Shown in pieces: positions 1 to 6,664 of a stretch of DNA of 36,227 nucleotides. The stretch lies in NCBI GenBank assembly GCA_946185535.1, contig CAMHJX010000030.1, positions 1 through 36,227 on the forward strand, read 5' to 3'. The position numbers were made by a program, and so were the translations under genes. Under the pieces are notes generated by a model. The model made no database searches, was not told the origin of the DNA, and saw nothing but the letters and a program-made list of their open reading frames with translations. Source of the stretch: an uncultured Bacteroidales bacterium (GTDB taxonomy: Bacteria > Bacteroidota > Bacteroidia > Bacteroidales > F082). Numbering within the stretch: position 1 is the first letter of the stretch; each line of letters begins with the position of its first letter.

Positions 1-57
1 TTCAGGTTCTGCACCTGGGCGGCCAATCAGCATGACCGAATTTCTCATTGTACTCAT
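1..57 (-). CDS. ssb: Single-stranded DNA-binding protein, second tandem copy (5' part only)
   Basis: Only the first 19 codons are in the window; the gene runs off the left edge. It starts at the ATG at 57-55 (MSTMRNSVMLIGRPGAEPE). These 57 bases match the start of the complete ssb at 104-454 at 56 positions; the one difference is a synonymous proline codon (CCA here, CCG there). The 16 or so bases just upstream are also nearly the same. This is therefore a recent tandem duplication of an SSB gene in the same orientation. Whether the left copy is intact cannot be seen. Confidence 0.8.
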   Translation of the reverse strand, partial: MSTMRNSVMLIGRPGAEPE

Positions 58-103
58 AGTTGTGTGTGTTTAAGAGATTAATAAATAAAGGTGTTTAGGT
101 GTT

Positions 104-454
104 TTAAGCTGTTTGTTCTTTACCCCAATCCAAAAGGATGAAGTTGTTCAGATGGATCTCCGTCGACAAGTGGCGCTGGCCATTCTTGTCGGTCCATTCG
201 TTGTTGCGCAAGGTGCCGTCGATGGCAATCTGCTTCCCTTTCTTCACCGCCAGTGCAACGCGCTCGGCGGTCTTGTCCCATGCAACTACAGTGAACCACT
301 GTGTGTCTTTCACTTGTTCATTCTTTGCATTGCGGCGCATGTTGTTCACGGCAAGGTTGAAGCGCGTGACGATGCGGTTGTCGTTGAAGGTTCTCGTTTC
401 AGGTTCTGCACCCGGGCGGCCAATCAGCATGACCGAATTTCTCATTGTACTCAT
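104..454 (-). CDS. ssb: Single-stranded DNA-binding protein (short form)
   Basis: A 116-residue OB-fold protein that coats single-stranded DNA during replication, recombination and repair. The SSB pattern is clear: an N-terminal strand with NSVMLIGRPGAEPE, then FNLAVNN, then TQWFTVVAWDKTAERV at about residues 51-66, and a GKQIAIDGTLRNNEW strand at 73-87. The protein stops right after the OB fold (LDWGKEQTA). It lacks the flexible acidic tail ending in DDDLPF/IPF that recruits partner proteins in the chromosomal SSB of many bacteria. This suggests an accessory SSB rather than the main replication one; that is inference. The start ATG at 454 is fixed by the identical start of the neighbouring copy. 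A TTACTTTGC on the minus strand near 563-571 is a possible -7 promoter element, but imperfect. Confidence 0.9.
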   Translation of the reverse strand: MSTMRNSVMLIGRPGAEPETRTFNDNRIVTRFNLAVNNMRRNAKNEQVKDTQWFTVVAWDKTAERVALAVKKGKQIAIDGTLRNNEWTDKNGQRHLSTEIHLNNFILLDWGKEQTA

Positions 455-604
455 GGTTGTGTGTGTTTAGTAATTAATGAAATCGTAGATTCGACGTAGT
501 CAATAAGTTTGATTTGTCGTGTCGACCTTCTCGGCAAGTTGCCCTACCAATCGGTTTGACGATGCAAAGTAACAACACTTGTCAAGACTAAGCCGTTGAT
601 TAAA

Positions 605-646
605 CGTTTGTTGTCGACAGTAGTCGTTTGTTGTCGTTTGCTGTCG
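605..646. repeat. Three short direct repeats CGTTTGYTGTCG in the ssb-hydF intergenic region
   Basis: The 12-base unit CGTTTGTTGTCG occurs at 605-616 and 625-636, and as CGTTTGCTGTCG at 635-646. The second and third units overlap by two bases. They sit in the 283-bp gap between divergent ssb and hydF, about 60-100 bp upstream of the hydF -7 element. They could be an operator or simply slipped repeats; no function can be assigned. Confidence 0.5.
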
Positions 647-704
647 GATATATTATTTATTATCAATTGATTAAGTTTTTCACTATTTTTCAACAACTTT
701 TTAT

Positions 705-712
705 TATTTTTG
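705..712 (+). promoter_or_regulatory. Predicted -7 element (TATTTTTG) for hydF
   Basis: TATTTTTG matches the Bacteroidota sigma-A -7 consensus TAnnTTTG and ends 25 bp before the hydF ATG. No convincing TTTG -33 element was found at the usual spacing, so the call rests on the -7 element and its position. Confidence 0.55.
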
Positions 713-737
713 CGTCAAAATTGAAAAACAACGAAAA

Positions 738-1934
738 ATGGCAAAGGATTTGAAACCTCATATCGGCATTTTCGGACGCAGAAACTGCGGCAAAAGCAGC
801 CTCATTAATCTTCTTACGGGACAAAACATCGCCATTGTGAGCGATATGGCGGGCACCACAACCGACCCCGTCAAAAAAAGTATCGAGATTTTCGGCATCG
901 GGCCTTGCGTGCTTATCGACACAGCAGGCATTGATGATATTGGTGAACTGGGACAGCAGCGCGTGGAAAAGACAATGAAGGTACTCGAGGAAATCGACTG
1001 CGCCATCTTGGTCATCACGGAGAACAACTTCGGCGACCCCGAAAAGCAACTCATCGCCCGCATGAAGGAAAGGGCGGTGCCGTTTTTCGTCGTCCACAAC
1101 AAATCCGACCAAGAGTCGCTCCTTGCCGTAGTGAAGGCGATGATTGAAAAGAACTACGACACCAAAGTACTGAATTATAGCATTATAAAGGATGTAGATA
1201 TAGCTCCATTAATTGAACTACTCAAAAATACCATCCCTGAAAGTGCCTATCAAAAGGTGTCGCTGCTAGAGGGCATCATCCAACCGAATGAAGTGGTAGT
1301 GCTGGTCTGTCCCGTCGACTCAGAGGCACCCGAAGGCCGATTAATCTTGCCCCAAGTGATGGCCATCCGCGATGTGCTGGACAACGAATGCATCTGCGTC
1401 GTGCTGAAGGAGACCCACTTACAACAATACCTTGAAACCATGCCTAAGCCTGCCTTGATTGTCACCGACAGTCAAGTTTTTGGTTTTGTGAGCAAAATAG
1501 TCCCCCATGACATTCCCTTGACCAGTTTCAGCATCGTCATGGCGCGTTTGCGCGGCGACTTCAACAACTATGTGAAAGGCACGCCTCATCTCTCACAGTT
1601 GAAGGACGGCGATACGGTTTTGCTACTCGAATCCTGCACCCACCACAGCACCTGCGAGGACATCGGTCGTGTGAAGTTACCCCGTATGATTTTGAAGTTC
1701 ACGGGAAAAGACATCCATTTCGAGTATGTAACGGGTCTCTCCCCCATCATCAACCCCGAAAAATACGCCATGGCCATCCAATGTGGCGGCTGCATGAGCA
1801 CGCGCAAGCAGCTGCTCAACCGAACGAATCTCTTTGTCAATCAAGGCATTCCAATTAGTAACTATGGCATGGCTTTGGCATATATGAATGGTATTTTTGA
1901 TCGAGTGATGGAGCCGTTTTCCACCAACCGGTAG
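738..1934 (+). CDS. hydF: [FeFe]-hydrogenase H-cluster maturation GTPase HydF
   Basis: HydF is the GTPase scaffold on which HydE and HydG build the 2Fe subcluster before it is handed to apo-[FeFe]-hydrogenase. The 398-residue length is normal. The GTPase domain shows G1 GRRNCGKS at 13-20, a TTT switch at 40-42, DTAG at 61-64 and NKSD at 121-124. The C-terminal cluster-binding domain shows C-T-H at 300-302 and QCGGC at 348-352. In the well-studied proteins the second motif is HCxxC; here the His position is Gln (Q348), a natural variation at a residue known to vary in the family. hydE, hydG and the hydrogenase are not in the window. The gene is preceded by a -7 element and ends within a degenerate palindromic repeat: its TAG stop is part of GTAGAGACGC. 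It is convergent with the phosphatase gene. Confidence 0.95.
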   Translation: MAKDLKPHIGIFGRRNCGKSSLINLLTGQNIAIVSDMAGTTTDPVKKSIEIFGIGPCVLIDTAGIDDIGELGQQRVEKTMKVLEEIDCAILVITENNFGDPEKQLIARMKERAVPFFVVHNKSDQESLLAVVKAMIEKNYDTKVLNYSIIKDVDIAPLIELLKNTIPESAYQKVSLLEGIIQPNEVVVLVCPVDSEAPEGRLILPQVMAIRDVLDNECICVVLKETHLQQYLETMPKPALIVTDSQVFGFVSKIVPHDIPLTSFSIVMARLRGDFNNYVKGTPHLSQLKDGDTVLLLESCTHHSTCEDIGRVKLPRMILKFTGKDIHFEYVTGLSPIINPEKYAMAIQCGGCMSTRKQLLNRTNLFVNQGIPISNYGMALAYMNGIFDRVMEPFSTNR

Positions 1935-1955
1935 AGACGCCGATTTATCGCGTCT
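1931..1955. repeat. Degenerate GTAGAGACG palindrome spanning the hydF stop; possible bidirectional terminator
   Basis: GTAGAGACGC is followed by the loop CGATTTATC and then GCGTCTC, giving a perfect 7-bp stem (GAGACGC/GCGTCTC). It belongs with the perfect palindromes at 9809, 10083 and 33964. The left arm supplies the hydF TAG stop; the right arm encodes the last residues (ETR) and TAA of the convergent phosphatase. A hairpin between convergent genes could stop transcription both ways, but there is no U-tract. Confidence 0.6.
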
Positions 1956-2400
1956 CAAGGTGTTCAAGTAACCCTCTGCATCCCTCCAAAACATCCACCC
2001 AAGTGGCCTCAAAATCGCCCGTGTACCATGGGTCGGCGACATCGCCAGGTCGATGCGTGTAATCCATCAAGAGGCTGATTTTGTGCTTGGTATCTTTTCC
2101 GAACAACCATTTCAGGCCAAGCAGGTTTTCATGGTCCATGGCCACGATATAATCATAATAATCGTATTGGTCCCTAGTAATCACCCTCGCTCTTTTGCCC
2201 TCGCAACTTATGCCGTGCTCAGCCAACTTGCGCTTTGCTGGTGGATAGATGGGATTGCCGATTTCTTCCGTTGAAGTTGCTGCGGAGGCAATTTCAAATT
2301 GGTCGCTCAAGCCTGCCTCTGCGACGAGGTGTTTCATCACAAATTCGGCCATGGGACTGCGGCAGATGTTGCCGTGACAGATGAAAAGTAGCTTTATCAT
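1945..2400 (-). CDS. Low-molecular-weight protein-tyrosine phosphatase
   Basis: A cytoplasmic cysteine phosphatase of the LMW-PTP family, 151 residues, the usual length. The P-loop CHGNICRS at residues 8-15 carries the nucleophile Cys8 and Arg14. The general acid is Asp123 in DPWYTGDF (123-130). In bacteria these enzymes often act on tyrosine kinases of capsule or exopolysaccharide export, but no such genes are nearby, so the substrate is unknown. It starts 2 bp after the stop of the TatD gene and is the last gene of a three-gene minus-strand operon. Its last three codons and stop come from a GTAGAGACG-type repeat shared with the end of hydF. Confidence 0.93.
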   Translation of the reverse strand: MIKLLFICHGNICRSPMAEFVMKHLVAEAGLSDQFEIASAATSTEEIGNPIYPPAKRKLAEHGISCEGKRARVITRDQYDYYDYIVAMDHENLLGLKWLFGKDTKHKISLLMDYTHRPGDVADPWYTGDFEATWVDVLEGCRGLLEHLETR

Positions 2401-2402
2401 GT

Positions 2403-3065
2403 CTATAGTTTGAATATGCGTGCAAAATTAGCAAAGATTCTAGTTTGCAGGGCAGACAAATCCATTCCTAACAGATTTGCCGCAGCCTCATACACCTTTT
2501 CCATTCCGATTTCTGCCATGTCGGTTTCAAGGAAGAGATAATCCAAATCAATGAATTTGAATGATTTATAAATCTTTCTTTCAGGATGCAACAGGCTTTC
2601 ACCCACGGAAAGATAAATCCCCTGCCCGATAAGTTGCTTTATGTCCTGCTCTGCTCCACTGAAACCATGGACAATCCAAGGCTGCTTGGCTTTGTGCTTC
2701 TTCCGCAGGGCGATGATTTCGTTATGGCTGCGCACATCGTGCAGAATCATGGGCTTTTGCATGGTTTCCGAAAGCTCGATTTGTCGCTCAAAAAGTTCAA
2801 TCTGTCGTTCAAAACTCGCCTTGTGCATCTTGTCCAAACCTGCTTCGCCGAGGGCCAGGACTTGTGGCAACTTCAGTTTTTCTTCAAGGATTTGCAATGC
2901 TTTTTCCGCTTGAAATTCAGCATTATCCAATGCCCATGGATGAATGCCGTAGCTGTAATAGCCTTGCTCGGGACAAGGTTGGTTCAAGTCCAGATTGACA
3001 ATTTGGATGAGATTGTCACATGTTTTTATTCTATGGGTATGGAGGTCAATAAATACCGTTCTCAT
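2403..3065 (-). CDS. TatD family metal-dependent hydrolase (probable DNase)
   Basis: A TIM-barrel amidohydrolase-type enzyme of the TatD family; members are 3'-5' DNases or quality-control nucleases. Metal-ligand motifs, numbered from the chosen start, are HTH at 9-11, GEAGLD with E74, LHD with H109, VHGFSG with H133 and ETD with D182. At 220 residues it is shorter than the usual 255-265, and the second half looks compact. A longer reading from 3137 is possible but adds a non-conserved 24-residue tail. The ATG at 3065 overlaps the TGA of the upstream membrane-protein gene (ATGA), which points to translational coupling and supports this start. Residues 85-98 contain FERQIEL twice in tandem. 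Confidence 0.88.
   Translation of the reverse strand: MRTVFIDLHTHRIKTCDNLIQIVNLDLNQPCPEQGYYSYGIHPWALDNAEFQAEKALQILEEKLKLPQVLALGEAGLDKMHKASFERQIELFERQIELSETMQKPMILHDVRSHNEIIALRKKHKAKQPWIVHGFSGAEQDIKQLIGQGIYLSVGESLLHPERKIYKSFKFIDLDYLFLETDMAEIGMEKVYEAAANLLGMDLSALQTRIFANFARIFKL
2773..2814 (-). repeat. 21-bp tandem duplication inside the TatD gene
   Basis: Positions 2773-2793 and 2794-2814 are two adjacent 21-bp units differing at a few bases. They encode FERQIEL twice in a row. The in-frame duplication lengthens an alpha-helix by two turns without breaking the reading frame. Confidence 0.7.
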
Positions 3066-3439
3066 GCTGTTTTGAAAACCACTAAAGATACGATGTAACA
3101 AATCAAACCAAATACTATAAACAATCCAACACCCCAACCTTTCAGTTTCACCTTGTTTTCATTTTTGTACTTTTTTTCCAACTTTTTGTATCTACCCTCA
3201 CTATCCAGCAATATGCTAAAAACAAAGTCAAAAACACAGCAAAACACAACTACTCCTATATTGACTTTGTTTGAATACTCTATTCCGATTTGGTAACACA
3301 AGAAGTTAATTATTGATCCTAAATATAATGCTATTGTGAGGAACAAAAGTCCAAATGCCATGATATAAGGTCCATTGTCGCCCCATTCCTTGTAAAATTT
3401 CGCATAGCGATAGAAACAATAATTGAAAAAAGTCCTCAT
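3062..3439 (-). CDS. Small integral membrane protein of unknown function
   Basis: 125 residues with three predicted membrane segments at about 25-48, 59-78 and 101-122. A charged, lysine-rich linker (RYKKLEKKYKNENKVKLKG) lies before the third helix. No family was recognised. It is the first gene of a tight operon: its stop overlaps the TatD start by the ATGA arrangement, and the phosphatase follows. The base composition is more A+T-rich than its neighbours, which may mean recent acquisition or just weak constraint on a membrane protein. Confidence 0.75.
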   Translation of the reverse strand: MRTFFNYCFYRYAKFYKEWGDNGPYIMAFGLLFLTIALYLGSIINFLCYQIGIEYSNKVNIGVVVFCCVFDFVFSILLDSEGRYKKLEKKYKNENKVKLKGWGVGLFIVFGLICYIVSLVVFKTA

Positions 3440-3515
3440 TTAAAGTACCTAATTAGTTTCATTGGCAAATTTAGATACTTTTCTTGAATTGCAAACTGGA
3501 AGCGGAAAGATTTTT

Positions 3516-3523
3516 TATTTTTG
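3516..3523 (+). promoter_or_regulatory. Predicted -7 element (TATTTTTG) for the DMT transporter
   Basis: TATTTTTG matches TAnnTTTG and ends 23 bp before the ATG at 3547. It lies in the gap between divergent genes. No clear -33 TTTG was found at standard spacing. Confidence 0.55.
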
Positions 3524-3546
3524 CGGCTTGTTTGTGAAACCATGCT

Positions 3547-4467
3547 ATGGGATTGAATAAGACAACGCTTACGGGGCATCTCGCTTGTTTTGGTGCCTAC
3601 TGCATCTTCGGGTTCAACATCGTTTGCTGCAAGAACATCTCCAACGCGCATGTGATGACCCCCATGGACCTGCTGTGTTTCCGTGCGGCAGGTGCCACCT
3701 TGTTATTCTGGTTCTTGTCACTCTTCATGCCCAAAGAGAAAGTGCCGTTGAACGACCTGTGGAAGATCTTCATAGCCTCCATGCTGGGGTTGTTCCTCAC
3801 CCAATGGAGCTTCCTGAAGGCCATCACCATGACGACCTCCATCGACACGAGTATCACCAATACCTGCACCCCCATCCTGACCATGATTGTGGCGGCCATC
3901 GTCTTGAAGGAGCCTATCACCTTCAAGAAAGTGGGCGGCATTTTGGTGAGTCTGGCAGGCGTTTTGATCTTGGTTTTCAACTCGGTGGGACTGGGCGGCG
4001 GCGCTTCCGAGACCAAACCCTTGGGCATCGTCCTCGTGGTGGTCAACGGCTTGACCTTCGCCCTCTATCTCGGCATCTTCCGTCCGCTCATCTCGAAATA
4101 CAATGTGGTCACTTTCATGAAGTGGATGTTCCTGTTCACCATGCTGGTGACTGTTCCCTTCAATGTCAAAAACTTGATACACATTCCTTTCGGACAGATA
4201 GAAAGTCGAGTGGCCTGGCAGATCGCTTTTGTGGTGTTTTTTGCCACTTTCGTCGCGTATTTCCTCATCCCCATCGGGCAGAAGCGCTTGCGACCCACGC
4301 TGGTCAGCATGTATAATTATGTACAGCCCATCATCGCCACCATCATCAGCATCATCATCGGTTTGGACCACTTCACTTGGAAGAAGGCTATTGCCATGGT
4401 GTTGGTCTTCACCGGTGTTTGGATCGTCAACCAAAGCCGGGCAGCAGCACCACAAAATTCAAAATAA
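3547..4467 (+). CDS. DMT superfamily (EamA) transporter
   Basis: An inner-membrane permease of the drug/metabolite transporter superfamily, 306 residues, with ten hydrophobic segments arranged as two EamA repeats. The first repeat begins with LACFGAYCIFGFNIV near residue 11 and ends near LAGVLILVFNSVG; the second begins at about LGIVLVVVNGLTFALYLGIF. The typical EamA features are present: a Pro/Gly-rich TNTCTPILTMIVAAIVLKEPIT loop-helix in the first half and a matching YVQPIIATIISI helix near the end. Relatives export amino acids, metabolites or drugs, and the substrate cannot be predicted. Only 16 bp separate its stop from recG, with a recG promoter in between. Confidence 0.9.
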   Translation: MGLNKTTLTGHLACFGAYCIFGFNIVCCKNISNAHVMTPMDLLCFRAAGATLLFWFLSLFMPKEKVPLNDLWKIFIASMLGLFLTQWSFLKAITMTTSIDTSITNTCTPILTMIVAAIVLKEPITFKKVGGILVSLAGVLILVFNSVGLGGGASETKPLGIVLVVVNGLTFALYLGIFRPLISKYNVVTFMKWMFLFTMLVTVPFNVKNLIHIPFGQIESRVAWQIAFVVFFATFVAYFLIPIGQKRLRPTLVSMYNYVQPIIATIISIIIGLDHFTWKKAIAMVLVFTGVWIVNQSRAAAPQNSK

Positions 4468-4471
4468 TCAT

Positions 4472-4479
4472 TATCTTTG
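4472..4479 (+). promoter_or_regulatory. Predicted -7 element (TATCTTTG) for recG
   Basis: TATCTTTG lies 4 bp before the ATG at 4484. If transcription starts the usual few bases downstream, the mRNA would begin at or inside the first codons, so translation would be leaderless or would use the second ATG at 4490. The identical string ATTATCTTTGCCGCAT recurs at 35851 before another gene. Confidence 0.5.
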
Positions 4480-4483
4480 CCGC

Positions 4484-6589
4484 ATGGAAATGAACCTGCT
4501 GCAAACGAACATTGCCTATCTGAAGGGCGTTGGGCCGAAGAAAGCCGAAGTCTTGAAGAAGGAGTTGGGCGTGGCCACCTATCAGGACTTGCTCAACCAG
4601 TTTCCGTTCCGCTATATCGACCGCAGCCAGATTCAAAAGGTGGCCTATATCAACGATGATTCCGTGTATTATCAGTTGGTCGGCACCATCTCCAATATCA
4701 AAATGATAGGTGCGCCGAGGGCTACGCGCGCCACAGGGCTTTTCAGCGACGAGACGGGCAGCATCGAAGTGGTGTGGTTCCGAGGACTGAAATGGATCAA
4801 GAACCGCTTCAAGCCAGGCGTGAAGTATGTTCTGTTTGGTAAGGCCTCCGAGTTCAACCACAACTTCAACTTCGTCCACCCCGAAATCGAGGAATACGAC
4901 CCCAAAGACCCGCTCATCGGCGAAGGTTTGCAGGGTGTCTACAACACCACCGAGAAGATGAAAGACCATGGCCTCGGCACACGCACCATCGCCAAACTGC
5001 AGAAACTCATCCTGCAACAGGTCTACGAATATATTCCCGAAACACTCCCGAAAGCCCTCATTGAGCAAGAGCAACTGATACCGCGCCGTTACGCTTACTA
5101 CGAGATCCACCTGCCCTCCAACAATATCGAAATCCAGCAGGCCACGCGCCGACTGAAATACGAGGAGCATTTCTTCTTCCAACTGAAAATGCTGCGCAAC
5201 AAAATGCACCGCGAACAGGCTATCAAAGGTCATGTTTTCGGTGTGGTGGGCGACTATTTCAATGATTTTTACAAAAACCATCTGCCTTTCCCACTGACTA
5301 ACGCCCAGAAGCGTGTCATCAAGGAAATCCGAAAAGACTTGGGCTCGAGGCACCAGATGAACCGCCTGTTGCAAGGCGATGTGGGTAGTGGCAAGACCAT
5401 CGTTGCCCTTATGGTGATGCTCTTGGCCTTGGATAACGGCTTCCAAGCCTGCCTTATGGCACCTACCGAAATCCTGGCTACGCAGCATTTTGCCACCTTG
5501 CAAGAGCAACTGAAGGACATGAACATCAACTTCGCCCTGCTGACGGGTTCCACCAAAATCGCGGAGCGGAGGAAGATTTACGCTGGTCTGGCCGACGGCA
5601 CCATGCAAATCGTGGTGGGCACCCACGCACTGATTGAAAGCAAGGTGGTGTTCAAGAATTTAGGCTTGGCCATCATCGACGAACAACATCGTTTTGGAGT
5701 GGAGCAAAGGTCAAAATTCTACGAGAAAACCGAGATTCCTCCGCACACTTTGGTAATGACCGCCACACCCATTCCTCGCACCCTTGCCATGACACAATAC
5801 GGCGATCTCGATGTCTCCAAAATCGATGAGTTGCCACCTGGAAGAAAGCCCGTGCAGACTTATCATGTCTATAGCGACGACCGTTACCGCATCATGATGT
5901 TCATGAAGCAGCAAATCGCGCTCGGAAGGCAGATTTATGTGGTCTATCCCTGCATCAAGGAGTCGGAGAATACGGATATGATCGCGCTTCAGGAGGGTTA
6001 TGAGGCCCTGCTGCACGACTTTCCCGAGCCGCAGTACAAACTCTGTGTGTGCCACGGTCGGTTGACTGCCGAGGACAAGGACTTCGAAATGCAGCGTTTT
6101 ATTAATAGGAATGCGCAAATCATGGTGGCCACGACGGTCATCGAGGTGGGCGTGAACATCCCCAATGCCACGGTAATGATTATTGAGAATGCCAACCGCT
6201 TCGGGTTGTCGCAACTGCACCAATTAAGAGGTCGAGTAGGTCGCGGCGCCGACCAGTCGTATTGCATCCTCGTCACCGACCACAAACTCACCCCTGATGG
6301 GAAGACCCGCATGAAAACCATGTGCAGCACCAACGACGGCTTCGAAATCGCCGAGGTCGATTTGGAATTGCGCGGTCCAGGCGAAACGGGCGGCACACGT
6401 CAGTCCGGACAAATCGAAATGCTCATCGGCGACCTCCAGAAAGACGGTCCATTAATCCCGCAAGTCCGCGAGGCCGCCATCAAACTTTTGGCCGATGACC
6501 CGAAGCTCATCAAGCCAGAGAATAGAATGTTGAGAGAGCATTACAAGGAGTTGTTCGCGCAGACTTTTGACTGGAGCCAGATTGGCTAA
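4484..6589 (+). CDS. recG: ATP-dependent DNA helicase RecG
   Basis: RecG regresses stalled replication forks and drives branch migration of Holliday junctions. The 701 residues are the normal length. The order is an N-terminal wedge/OB domain (about 1-250, with LVGTISNIKMIGAPRATRA), then the SF2 motor. Visible motor motifs are Walker A GDVGSGKT at 298-305, APTEILA at 326-332, DEQH at 399-402 (RecG-type DEQHRFG), TATPIPRTLA near 430, and GRVGRG in motif VI. The open frame extends upstream to 4229, but that part is out of frame inside the DMT gene. The ATG at 4484 (MEMNLLQTNIAYLKGVG) gives the conserved RecG N-terminus with a promoter just ahead of it. Confidence 0.96.
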   Translation: MEMNLLQTNIAYLKGVGPKKAEVLKKELGVATYQDLLNQFPFRYIDRSQIQKVAYINDDSVYYQLVGTISNIKMIGAPRATRATGLFSDETGSIEVVWFRGLKWIKNRFKPGVKYVLFGKASEFNHNFNFVHPEIEEYDPKDPLIGEGLQGVYNTTEKMKDHGLGTRTIAKLQKLILQQVYEYIPETLPKALIEQEQLIPRRYAYYEIHLPSNNIEIQQATRRLKYEEHFFFQLKMLRNKMHREQAIKGHVFGVVGDYFNDFYKNHLPFPLTNAQKRVIKEIRKDLGSRHQMNRLLQGDVGSGKTIVALMVMLLALDNGFQACLMAPTEILATQHFATLQEQLKDMNINFALLTGSTKIAERRKIYAGLADGTMQIVVGTHALIESKVVFKNLGLAIIDEQHRFGVEQRSKFYEKTEIPPHTLVMTATPIPRTLAMTQYGDLDVSKIDELPPGRKPVQTYHVYSDDRYRIMMFMKQQIALGRQIYVVYPCIKESENTDMIALQEGYEALLHDFPEPQYKLCVCHGRLTAEDKDFEMQRFINRNAQIMVATTVIEVGVNIPNATVMIIENANRFGLSQLHQLRGRVGRGADQSYCILVTDHKLTPDGKTRMKTMCSTNDGFEIAEVDLELRGPGETGGTRQSGQIEMLIGDLQKDGPLIPQVREAAIKLLADDPKLIKPENRMLREHYKELFAQTFDWSQIG

Positions 6590-6634
6590 CGTTGTTGTTT
6601 TTGCAATAATAATAAATATTGAACGAAAAAACCT

Positions 6635-6642
6635 TATTTTTG
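6635..6642 (+). promoter_or_regulatory. Predicted -7 element (TATTTTTG) for the patatin-barrel gene
   Basis: TATTTTTG followed by C matches the Bacteroidota -7 element and ends 22 bp before the ATG at 6665. It suggests the gene is transcribed separately from recG, whose stop is 75 bp upstream. Confidence 0.55.
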
Positions 6643-6664
6643 CGCGAATAATAAATCCGATATA

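Noticed and set aside
503-510. TAAGTTTG (plus strand) as a promoter between ssb and hydF
   Set aside because: It fits TAnnTTTG but is more than 200 bp from hydF with no gene or RNA between, and a better element lies at 705.
4229-4483. Extended start for recG at 4229
   Set aside because: It runs out of frame through the end of the DMT transporter; the conserved RecG N-terminus begins at 4484.
4427-5626. Long open frame (399 codons) on the minus strand opposite recG
   Set aside because: It mirrors the codon structure of recG, has low-complexity composition, no family features, no promoter; recG on the other strand is certain.
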